From: Gammaproteobacteria bacterium
GTDB taxonomy: Bacteria; Pseudomonadota; Gammaproteobacteria; Burkholderiales; Burkholderiaceae_C
Length of the DNA: 7,311 bases
Direction of reading: 5' to 3'
Assembly: GCA_018903185.1 (NCBI GenBank)
Contig: JAHIQV010000115.1
Coordinates: forward strand, 1 to 7,311
Below the pieces are notes generated by a model that was not told the DNA's origin, did not search any database, and saw nothing but the letters and a program-made list of their open reading frames with translations. The first letter of the stretch is position 1, and each line of letters opens with the position of its first letter. Position numbers and translations under genes: made by a program. Shown piece after piece: positions 1 through 5,908 of this stretch.

Positions 1-630
1 CACCCAGCAGCTGGCATTCAAAGGCAGCGGCTGACCACCCCAGCGGTGCAGCTGTTCCAGCGCGTCGTGCTGACCCAGCGAGAACACGAGCGTGGCTTCG
101 GCCGGTGCCACCGGCAGCACCTTGAGCGAAATGTCGGTGAGGATGCCCAGCGTGCCCATCGAGCCGGCCAGAACACGGCTGACGTCGTAACCCGCCACGT
201 TTTTCATCACCTGGCCACCGAAGGTGAGCCACTCGCCCCGGCCGTCAATGAACTGCACGCCGAGCACGTAGTCGCGCACACCGCCGGCGCTGGCGCGCGC
301 CGGGCCGGCCAGCCCGGCGGCGACCGCGCCACCGATGGTGGACGCGGAGCCAAAGCGCGGAGGTTCAAACGGCAGGCACTGGCCCTGTTCGGCGAGCGCC
401 GCTTCCAGCTCGATCAGCGGCGTGCCGGCCCGCACCGTCACCACCAGCTCGCTCGGCTCGTGGCTCACGATGCCGGCCCACCCGGTGGTGGACAGGGTCT
501 CACCCGCGACGGGCTGACCGTAAAAGGCCTTGGTGTCGCCACCGATGATGCGCAGGGACCGGCGCGCAGACGCGGCGGCGCGCACCTGGTCGATCAACTG
601 GCGGGGGGATTCGGTGGGGCTGTAACTCAT
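1..630 (-). CDS. glcE: Glycolate oxidase FAD-binding subunit GlcE (3' end outside window)
   Basis: This is the N-terminal 210 codons of an FAD-binding subunit of the membrane-associated glycolate oxidase GlcDEF, which oxidises glycolate to glyoxylate. The frame stays open to the left edge, so the C-terminus is missing. The translation begins MSYSPTESPRQLIDQ and shows the FAD-binding PCMH fold in order: IIGGDTKAFYG, VVTVRAGTPL, STIGGAVAAGLAGPAR, then the family motif GGQVMKNVAGYD (M142) followed by SRVLAGSMGTLG. This short PCMH protein with VMKNVAGYD fits GlcE better than the longer GlcD. The ATG at 630 is chosen because a -10-like TACGAT lies 7 nt upstream and no Shine-Dalgarno is visible. 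An in-frame ATG at 639 and a GTG further upstream are possible alternatives. glcD, usually just upstream of glcE, is not there: the upstream neighbour is a small secreted-protein gene. Identity is firm, the start less so. Confidence 0.9.
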   Translation of the reverse strand, partial: MSYSPTESPRQLIDQVRAAASARRSLRIIGGDTKAFYGQPVAGETLSTTGWAGIVSHEPSELVVTVRAGTPLIELEAALAEQGQCLPFEPPRFGSASTIGGAVAAGLAGPARASAGGVRDYVLGVQFIDGRGEWLTFGGQVMKNVAGYDVSRVLAGSMGTLGILTDISLKVLPVAPAEATLVFSLGQHDALEQLHRWGGQPLPLNASCWV

Positions 631-637
631 GGCCGCC

Positions 638-643
638 ATCGTA
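638..643 (-). promoter_or_regulatory. -10-like hexamer immediately before glcE (possible leaderless start)
   Basis: TACGAT on the minus strand ends 7 nt before the ATG at 630, which would put the transcription start at or next to the A of the start codon. No good -35 hexamer is visible at 17 nt, so this is a weak call. It is recorded because the mutarotase gene has the same arrangement. Confidence 0.3.
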
Positions 644-682
644 GCGGCCACACCGATGCGGGTTTTGAATTTTTTGCACGCG

Positions 683-700
683 GCGCTGCAAATGCAGCGC
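683..700. other. Hairpin between the small secreted-protein gene and glcE
   Basis: GCGCTGC and GCAGCGC form a perfect 7-bp stem around AAAT. It lies 19 nt beyond the stop of the 85-aa gene. On the minus strand, the direction of both flanking genes, the stem is followed by GC-rich sequence and then an A-run, not a T-run. It is therefore not a classical intrinsic terminator, and could instead be an mRNA 3'-end structure or a small palindrome. Confidence 0.35.
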
Positions 701-718
701 AAGGGCCCGGCAGGGCGA

Positions 719-976
719 CTACCGCGTGTACCCGAGGCACATGCCCGCATTGGGCCGGCCCTTGCACTCGCGTTTGAGGCGTTTTTCCCGCGCCGCGGGT
801 TTCTCGCTGGAGGGCGCGTCGACGAAGGTGACCTTGCTCGGGGGCTTCTGGCCACCAGAACTCCCTGGGGCCTGGCCCGTCGCGGCGATCGCGATGGGCG
901 TGATCGCCGTCAATGCAAAAACGAACGATCCGGTCGCGATCCGACCGGTCCACCCGCGTGACAGTGCCTGGGACAT
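719..976 (-). CDS. Small secreted two-cysteine protein, function unknown
   Basis: An 85-aa ORF whose start at 976 is set by a strong Shine-Dalgarno (AGGAGG, 5 nt upstream). The longer frame reaching 1072 would read through the amtB terminator and is not credible. Residues 1-13 are polar with two Arg. A hydrophobic stretch follows (about 16-32, IATGSFVFALTAITPIAIAA), giving a likely Sec signal peptide cleaved near residue 32. The mature part is only about 50 residues: a Gly/Pro/Ser linker, then a basic tail with two cysteines (C71, C80) in KRECKGRPNAGMCLGYTR. Those could form one disulfide in the periplasm. I do not recognise a named family. The gene lies after the amtB terminator and about 90 nt before glcE, so it is probably transcribed on its own or with glcE. 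The clear RBS, signal peptide and paired cysteines make it more convincing than a chance ORF. Confidence 0.72.
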   Translation of the reverse strand: MSQALSRGWTGRIATGSFVFALTAITPIAIAATGQAPGSSGGQKPPSKVTFVDAPSSEKPAAREKRLKRECKGRPNAGMCLGYTR

Positions 977-981
977 GGTTT

Positions 982-987
982 CCTCCT
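982..987 (-). promoter_or_regulatory. Strong Shine-Dalgarno deciding the start of the 85-aa gene
   Basis: AGGAGG on the minus strand, 5 nt before the ATG at 976. It fixes this start over the longer upstream frame. Confidence 0.8.
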
Positions 988-1009
988 GATGTTGTGGTGT
1001 CCTGCCACG

Positions 1010-1015
1010 ATGATA
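1010..1015 (-). promoter_or_regulatory. Possible -10 element for the 85-aa gene
   Basis: TATCAT on the minus strand, lying between the amtB terminator and the RBS of the small gene. The matching -35 region falls in the terminator T-run and stem and is not a good match, so this is only a candidate. Confidence 0.25.
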
Positions 1016-1027
1016 CGGAGCAAAACG

Positions 1028-1062
1028 AAAAAAACCCCGTGTGCCTTGCGGCAGCACGGGGT
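1028..1062 (-). terminator. Rho-independent terminator of glnK-amtB
   Basis: Read on the minus strand, ACCCCGTG-C-TGCC pairs with GGCACACGGGGT around a four-base loop. This is a 12-bp stem with one bulged base at 1054, followed directly by seven T's and then CGTTTT. It lies 80 nt beyond the amtB stop and matches the textbook form. It separates glnK-amtB from the small gene and glcE further left. Confidence 0.92.
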
Positions 1063-1141
1063 CAACATCCAAAGGAGACTCTGGGTTGCAACGCGGTGGC
1101 GACGGTCGGTGAACCTTGGTCGCGCGCCGCGCTGGAACCGT

Positions 1142-2599
1142 TCAGCGGTTGTAGGCGGTTTCGCCGTGGGACGTGATGTCCAGACCTTCGCGTTCGGCTT
1201 CTTCCGAGACGCGCAGACCCATGATCAGGTCAACAATCTTGTAGGCGATGAAGGCCACGACGCTGGACCACACGATGGTGATGACCACGCCTTCGGCCTG
1301 GATCAGCAGCTGGCTGGCGATGGAGTAGTCGTCGCCCTTGACGCCGCCGAGCGAGCCGGCCGAGAACACGCCGGTCAGCAAGGCACCGACGATGCCGCCG
1401 ACGCCGTGCACACCGAACACGTCGAGCGAGTCGTCCGCGCCCAGCATCTTCTTGAGGCTCGAGACGCCCCACAGGCACAGGAAGCCAGCCACCAGGCCGA
1501 TGACGATGGCACCCATGGGGCCCACGGTTCCGCAAGCCGGGGTGATGGCGACCAGACCCGCGACCGCACCGGACGCAGCGCCCAGCATGGAGGCCTTGCC
1601 CTTGCCCAGCGTCTCACCCACACACCAGGCCAGCACGGCGGCGGCGGTGGCGAACAGGGTGTTGATGAAGGCGAGCGTGGTGCCGCCGTTGGCTTCCAGG
1701 TTGGAGCCGGCGTTGAAGCCGAACCAGCCCACCCACAGCAGCGAGGCACCGACCATGGTCAGCGTCAGGCTGTGAGGCGCCATCGATTCCTTGCCGTAGC
1801 CGATGCGCTTGCCCAGCACGTAGGCACCGACCAGACCGGCCATGGCGGCGTTGATGTGCACCACGGTGCCGCCGGCGAAGTCCAGCGCGCCCTTGTCGAA
1901 CAGGTAGCCACCTGTACCCCAGACCATGTGGGCGATCGGGATGTAGCTGAACGTGAACCAGATGGCGCAGAACAGCAGCACGGCGCCGAACTTGATGCGC
2001 TCGGCGAACGAGCCCACGATCAGCGCGCAGGTGATGCCGGCAAAGGTGCACTGGAAGGCGATGAAGATGTACTCGGGGATCATCACGCCAGCGGTGAACG
2101 TGGCGGCGAGCGAGTCGGGCGTGATGCCCTTCAGGAACACCTTGTCGAGGTTGCCGAAGATCAGGCCCTCACCACCGAACGCCAGGCTGTAACCGTAGAC
2201 GGCCCACAGCACGGCGATCAGCGAGAAGACGACCATCACCTGCATCAGCACCGACAGCATGTTCTTGCTGCGCACCAGGCCGCCGTAGAACAGGGCCAGG
2301 CCGGGCACGACCATCAGCAGCACGAGGATGGTGGAGATCATCATCCAGGTCACGTCGCCCTTGTCGACGGTTTCCTTGACGGCCTCTTCAGCGGGTGCCG
2401 CTTCAGCAGCAGCAGCAGGGGCTTCAACAGCCGGTGCCTCGGCAGCGGGTGCTGCGACCGGCGCGTCGGCCGCGGGTGCCGCATCGGCAGCCGGTGCTGC
2501 GACAGCGGCCGGCGCTTCGGTCGTGGTCTGGGCCACGGCGTTCAGGCCACCAAAAGCCAGTCCAACGCCCAACAACAGGGTTGCAAGTAGTTTTTTCAT
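1142..2599 (-). CDS. amtB: Ammonium transporter AmtB with Ala/Pro-rich N-terminal extension
   Basis: A 485-aa Amt/Rh-family ammonium channel of the inner membrane. Residues 1-23 form a signal peptide (MKKLLATLLLGVGLAFGG, likely cut after AVA). A low-complexity Ala/Pro/Glu linker of about 55 residues follows, then the membrane core from about residue 84 (WMMISTILVLLMVVPGLALFYGG). The channel signature is intact: D240 in DFAGGTVVHI, and the twin pore histidines H248 and H398, 150 residues apart exactly as for H168/H318 of E. coli AmtB. The tail EREGLDITSHGETAY is the conserved cytoplasmic C-terminus that contacts PII. The gene begins 30 nt after the glnK stop with only a weak Shine-Dalgarno-like AGAAAG, consistent with operon expression and perhaps translational coupling, and it ends at a strong terminator. 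The N-terminal linker is much longer than in enterobacterial AmtB. I recall similar Ala-rich extensions in other Burkholderiales, but their role is unknown. Confidence 0.97.
   Translation of the reverse strand: MKKLLATLLLGVGLAFGGLNAVAQTTTEAPAAVAAPAADAAPAADAPVAAPAAEAPAVEAPAAAAEAAPAEEAVKETVDKGDVTWMMISTILVLLMVVPGLALFYGGLVRSKNMLSVLMQVMVVFSLIAVLWAVYGYSLAFGGEGLIFGNLDKVFLKGITPDSLAATFTAGVMIPEYIFIAFQCTFAGITCALIVGSFAERIKFGAVLLFCAIWFTFSYIPIAHMVWGTGGYLFDKGALDFAGGTVVHINAAMAGLVGAYVLGKRIGYGKESMAPHSLTLTMVGASLLWVGWFGFNAGSNLEANGGTTLAFINTLFATAAAVLAWCVGETLGKGKASMLGAASGAVAGLVAITPACGTVGPMGAIVIGLVAGFLCLWGVSSLKKMLGADDSLDVFGVHGVGGIVGALLTGVFSAGSLGGVKGDDYSIASQLLIQAEGVVITIVWSSVVAFIAYKIVDLIMGLRVSEEAEREGLDITSHGETAYNR
2439..2503 (-). 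repeat. Imperfect direct repeat (period 45) in the amtB linker
   Basis: A 20-bp unit at 2439-2458 recurs at 2484-2503 with one mismatch (TCGGCAGCGGG versus TCGGCAGCCGG at its start). The 45-bp period is a whole number of codons (15), so gain or loss of a unit would keep the frame. It encodes part of the Ala/Pro-rich linker, which probably grows and shrinks by slippage. Confidence 0.75.
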
Positions 2600-2629
2600 G
2601 TTGATGATCTTTCTTGTGCAGGGCGTTGA

Positions 2630-2983
<354 letters not shown>

Positions 2984-2997
2984 CTAGTACGTGGTGC

Positions 2998-3081
2998 TCA
3001 CGCCGTGAGGCATGCACCGGGGCTGACACGGGCAGTGCTGGCCACGAGGGCTGACACCACTTTGGATGCGGACTGTTTCAT
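2998..3081 (-). CDS. 27-codon signal-peptide-like ORF in the glnK leader (possible relic or uORF)
   Basis: Lying between the sigma-54-type promoter and glnK, this minus-strand ORF encodes a 27-residue peptide starting MKQSASKVVSALVAST and ending in TGA 29 nt before the glnK start. The basic start and SKVVSALVAS stretch resemble the n- and h-regions of a signal peptide, but Arg and Pro interrupt the rest (ARVSPGACLTA). No strong Shine-Dalgarno precedes it. A small inverted repeat, CTCAC-GGC-GTGAG (2997-3009), overlaps the stop. From memory, many Burkholderiales carry a TorF-type porin gene directly upstream of glnK-amtB, so this could be the decayed 5' stub of such a gene. It could also be a leader peptide or a chance ORF. 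Translation is unproven. Confidence 0.3.
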   Translation of the reverse strand: MKQSASKVVSALVASTARVSPGACLTA

Positions 3082-3120
3082 GGCAGCGCCATGGTCTTGA
3101 TTCAATCGCTTACACCCCCA

Positions 3121-3136
3121 AGCACGGACCGTGCCA
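3121..3136 (-). promoter_or_regulatory. Sigma-54 (RpoN) promoter of glnK-amtB
   Basis: On the minus strand TGGCACGGTCCGTGCT matches the sigma-54 consensus TGGCACG-N4-TTGCW at every specified position except one (G for the first T of TTGC). The invariant GG and GC dinucleotides are correctly spaced. It predicts transcription starting near 3110 and a leader of about 140 nt before glnK. Sigma-54/NtrC control of glnK-amtB is established in proteobacteria, so position, strand and target all agree. Confidence 0.85.
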
Positions 3137-3281
3137 ACCGCGTTCCGATCGGATCGGGCCGAGGCGCCCCGCGCTGTCGTGAAAACACCGCGCAACGCCA
3201 GCGTGGTGGCCGGCGGATCGGCGGCCTGTGCCATGATGGGCGCGCTCGTGCCGACTGGGGTGGCTGTCACCACCGAACCCA

Positions 3282-3298
3282 GGCACCAAATTTGTGCA
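3282..3298. promoter_or_regulatory. NtrC (NRI)-type binding site upstream of glnK
   Basis: GGCACCAAATTTGTGCA matches the 17-bp enteric NtrC site TGCACCAAAATGGTGCA at 14 positions and keeps both GCAC/GTGC arms with the correct 7-nt spacing. Its centre lies about 180 bp upstream of the predicted sigma-54 start, within enhancer range. A further half-site TGCACC lies at 3339-3344. The box is also only about 70 bp upstream of comM, but its logical target is glnK-amtB. Confidence 0.65.
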
Positions 3299-3350
3299 TC
3301 GAAGTTCCAACGCCCGGAGAGGCGCTTCAGGACTGCCGTGCACCGAAACA

Positions 3351-3356
3351 GGGAGG
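3351..3356 (+). promoter_or_regulatory. Shine-Dalgarno of comM
   Basis: GGGAGG lies 8 nt before the ATG at 3365 and decides this start over upstream in-frame ATGs such as 3131. Confidence 0.8.
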
Positions 3357-3364
3357 AAATTCAG

Positions 3365-4921
3365 ATGAGTCTGTCATTGGTGCACAGCCGTGCGCTGCTG
3401 GGCCTGGAAGCGCGTCCGGTGCAGGTGGAAGTCCACCTCGCCAACGGCCTGCCCAGCTTCACGCTGGTGGGTCTGGCCGACACGGAGGTCAAGGAAGCGC
3501 GCGAGCGCGTGCGTTCGGCCATCGCCAACGCCGGGCTCGAATTCCCCAGCAACAAGCGCATCACCGTCAACCTCGCCCCGGCCGATCTGCCCAAGGACTC
3601 GGGCCGCTTCGACCTGCCGATCGCGCTCGGCATCCTCGCCGCCAACGGGCAGATCAACGCCGCCCGGCTGGCGGGCTGGGAATTCGCGGGCGAACTCTCG
3701 CTGGGCGGCGAACTGCGCCCGGTCCGCGGCGCCCTGGCGATGAGCCTGGCGCTGCACCGCGACGCCAACGCCGCCACGGCAGCGCCGTCCAGATTGGTGC
3801 TGCCGCCCGGCAGCGCCGAAGAAGCCGCGCTGGTGCCGCAGGCAAAGGTGTACCGCGCCCGCCACCTGCTGGACGTGGTGGCGCAGTTCCTGCCCGATGG
3901 CGCCGCGGGCGGCGAGGCACCCCCCGACGACGGCGGCTGGGTGCGCCTGGCCGCGACGCAGATCGGTCAGACCGTGGCCTACGCCGATCTCGCCGAAGTG
4001 AAGGGCCAGGCCGCGGCCAAACGCGCGCTGGAGATCGCGGCGGCCGGCGGACACAGCGTCCTGATGGTCGGGCCGCCCGGCTCGGGCAAGAGCATGCTGG
4101 CCCAGCGCTTCGCCGGCCTGCTGCCGCCGATGAGCGCGTCGGAAGCGCTCGAATCCGCCGCGGTGGCCTCACTCGCCGGGCGTTTTCGTCTGGACCACTG
4201 GGGGCAGCGCCCCACCTGCGCACCGCACCACACGGCGAGCGCCGTGGCGCTGGTGGGCGGGGGTTCGCCACCGCGGCCGGGTGAAATCTCGCTCGCGCAC
4301 CACGGGGTGCTCTTCCTCGATGAACTGCCCGAATACCCCCGGGCCGCTCTGGAGGCGCTGCGCGAACCGCTGGAAAGCGGCCACATCCGCATCTCGCGCG
4401 CGGCCATGCAGAGCGAGTTCCCGGCGCGTTTCCAGCTGGTCGCCGCGATGAACCCGTGTCCCTGCGGCTTTCTGGGCCATCCCACCCGCGCCTGCCGCGA
4501 CACGCCCGACCAGATCGCGCGCTACCAGGGCAAGCTCAGCGGCCCGTTGCTGGACCGCATCGATCTGCACGTCGAGGTGCCCGCCCTGCCGCCGAACGAT
4601 CTCCTGCACGGCGTGGCCGGCGAACCGAGCGACGCGGTGCGCGAGCGCGTGGTGGCTGCGCGCGAGCGCGCCCAGGTCCGGCAGGGTTGCACCAACCAGG
4701 CGCTGGCCGGCCAGGCACTGGACCAGCACATCCTGGCCGATGCCGCGGCCCTCAAGTTCCTCAACACCGCCGCTGCCCGCCTGGGCTGGAGCGCGCGCAG
4801 CACCCACCGCGCGCTGCGCGTGGCGCGCACCATCGCCGACCTCGCCGAGGCGGACACGGTGGGTGTGGGGCATGTCGCCGAGGCGGTGCAATACCGGCGG
4901 GCACTGCGGCAGGGAAGCTGA
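3365..4921 (+). CDS. comM: YifB/ComM family Mg-chelatase-like AAA+ ATPase
   Basis: A 518-aa protein, full length for the family. It begins MSLSLVHSRALLGLEA and has the typical N-terminal domain (VEVHLANGLPSFTLVGLAD, residues 20-38) with NLAPADLPKDSGRFDLPIA. The AAA+ Mg-chelatase-like domain follows: Walker A GPPGSGKS (236-243), Walker B GVLFLDELPE (314-323), the conserved cysteine motif MNPCPCG (362-368) and GPLLDRIDLHVEVP with the arginine-finger region (R398). The C-terminal domain has SARSTHRALRVARTIADL. ComM is a hexameric helicase shown in Vibrio to promote branch migration during natural transformation. In non-competent strains its role is less clear. The mutarotase gene follows after 24 nt on the same strand. 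No frame damage or missing motif is seen. Confidence 0.96.
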   Translation: MSLSLVHSRALLGLEARPVQVEVHLANGLPSFTLVGLADTEVKEARERVRSAIANAGLEFPSNKRITVNLAPADLPKDSGRFDLPIALGILAANGQINAARLAGWEFAGELSLGGELRPVRGALAMSLALHRDANAATAAPSRLVLPPGSAEEAALVPQAKVYRARHLLDVVAQFLPDGAAGGEAPPDDGGWVRLAATQIGQTVAYADLAEVKGQAAAKRALEIAAAGGHSVLMVGPPGSGKSMLAQRFAGLLPPMSASEALESAAVASLAGRFRLDHWGQRPTCAPHHTASAVALVGGGSPPRPGEISLAHHGVLFLDELPEYPRAALEALREPLESGHIRISRAAMQSEFPARFQLVAAMNPCPCGFLGHPTRACRDTPDQIARYQGKLSGPLLDRIDLHVEVPALPPNDLLHGVAGEPSDAVRERVVAARERAQVRQGCTNQALAGQALDQHILADAAALKFLNTAAARLGWSARSTHRALRVARTIADLAEADTVGVGHVAEAVQYRRALRQGS

Positions 4922-4932
4922 GCCCCGCCCGC

Positions 4933-4938
4933 TACAGT
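4933..4938 (+). promoter_or_regulatory. -10-like hexamer immediately before the mutarotase gene (possible leaderless start)
   Basis: TACAGT ends 7 nt before the ATG at 4946, so transcription would begin at or beside the start codon. No Shine-Dalgarno is visible between them. No clear -35 is seen, and the hexamer sits just after the comM stop. Confidence 0.35.
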
Positions 4939-4945
4939 CGGGGCC

Positions 4946-5908
4946 ATGGACGCACCCGACACCGCCCTTCTCGACACCCTGAACGCCCGCCACGGGCTGC
5001 CCGGCCAGCTGCGGTTTGTCGCCGGGCCTGGTGGCCTGCCTTTCGCACACATCCACAACGCGCACGCCGAAGCACAGGTGTCGGTCTATGGCGGCCAGGT
5101 GTTGCGGTTCCGGCCGCGCGGTGCCGTCAGCGACCTGCTGTTCGTGAGCCCACAGGCCACGTACCAGACCGGCAAGGCGATCCGGGGCGGCGTGCCGGTG
5201 TGCTGGCCCTGGTTCGGCGCCGACCCGCAAGCGCTGGGGCGACCCAACCACGGTCTGGCGCGCACGCGCCTGTGGTCGGTGGCCAGCACGGCGGCGCTGC
5301 CGGATGGCGCCACCCGCCTCACCCTGGCGCTGACGGACACACCCGACACACGCGCCGTCTGGCCCCACGCCTTTGAGCTGACACTGGAGATCACGGTGGG
5401 CGCCGCGCTGCGGCTATCGCTGGGCACGCGCAACACGGGCGAGGCACCCTTCGCCATCACGCAGGCGCTGCACACCTACCTCGCCGTGAGCGATGTGGCG
5501 CAAACCACCGTGAACGGGCTCGACGGCTGCCGCTACCTGGACAAGGCCGCCGGCGCCCACGGCGCGATCACACAGCAGCAAGGCGCGGTGCGCTTCGCGG
5601 GCGAAGTGGACCGCATCTACACCGGTGCACCCGCCGAACTGGACATCGTGGATGGCGCTTCAGGCCACACGCTGCGCATCAGCGCCGAGGGCAGCCGCAC
5701 CGCCGTGGTGTGGAACCCGGGGGCGGCGCTGGCGGCCGGCATGGCCGACCTGGCAGGCGACGACCACCGGCGCTTCGTCTGCGTGGAAACCGCCAACGCG
5801 GCGGACGAGGTGGTGACGCTGCCGCCCAGCGGCGAGCACCGGCTGGTGGCCGAGATGTTCACTGTGCCGACGCGCTTCGGCGGGCCTCTTCCATCTCACG
5901 GAACCTGA
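4946..5908 (+). CDS. yeaD: D-hexose-6-phosphate mutarotase (YeaD family aldose 1-epimerase-like)
   Basis: A 320-aa cytoplasmic galactose-mutarotase-fold enzyme that interconverts alpha and beta anomers of hexose 6-phosphates such as glucose 6-phosphate. Family motifs in order: YGGQVLRFRP (48-57), LLFVSPQATYQTGKAIRGGVPVCWPWFG (64-91), NHGLART (101-107), ALHTYL with the likely catalytic H176, VWNPG (255-259) and FVCVETAN with the likely catalytic E281. The 105-residue His-Glu spacing agrees with that I recall for the yeast homologue YMR099c (H159/E264). The last 13 or so residues (TRFGGPLPSHGT) extend past the usual family end and coincide with the overlap with the convergent zinc-ribbon gene, so they look like late read-through to a stop. 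It starts 24 nt after comM and may share its transcript or use the -10-like element above. Confidence 0.93.
   Translation: MDAPDTALLDTLNARHGLPGQLRFVAGPGGLPFAHIHNAHAEAQVSVYGGQVLRFRPRGAVSDLLFVSPQATYQTGKAIRGGVPVCWPWFGADPQALGRPNHGLARTRLWSVASTAALPDGATRLTLALTDTPDTRAVWPHAFELTLEITVGAALRLSLGTRNTGEAPFAITQALHTYLAVSDVAQTTVNGLDGCRYLDKAAGAHGAITQQQGAVRFAGEVDRIYTGAPAELDIVDGASGHTLRISAEGSRTAVVWNPGAALAAGMADLAGDDHRRFVCVETANAADEVVTLPPSGEHRLVAEMFTVPTRFGGPLPSHGT

Larger units (their letters stand above)
3082..3364. other. Divergent intergenic region between glnK leader and comM
   Basis: No convincing gene lies here. Longer frames that enter it (for example the plus frame extending comM back to 3131) have no RBS and lack family similarity over the extension. 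Read leftward it holds the sigma-54 promoter and NtrC-type box for glnK-amtB. Read rightward it holds the comM ribosome binding site. I could not identify a convincing sigma-70 promoter for comM. Confidence 0.7.

Noticed and set aside
683..700. Hairpin read as an intrinsic terminator
   Set aside because: No T-run follows the stem on either strand, so only a hairpin is recorded.
46..777. 243-codon plus-strand frame opposite glcE
   Set aside because: It is the complement of the glcE frame, with Arg/Gly/His-rich composition and no recognisable domain.
989..2590. 533-codon plus-strand open frame opposite amtB
   Set aside because: It is antisense to a certain amtB gene, rich in His/Asp/Gln/Gly as expected from the complement of GC-rich codons, has no RBS and passes through the amtB terminator.
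3131..3364. 78-codon N-terminal extension of comM
   Set aside because: The family begins at MSLSLVHSRALLGLEA, which has a good RBS at 3351-3356. The extension has no family similarity and covers the NtrC box.
3091..4284. 397-codon plus-strand frame overlapping comM in another frame
   Set aside because: Arg/Gly-rich shadow of the comM frame with no domain and no RBS.
4169..5368. 399-codon minus-strand frame across comM and the mutarotase gene
   Set aside because: Antisense to two well-supported genes, low-complexity Arg/Ala/Gly composition.
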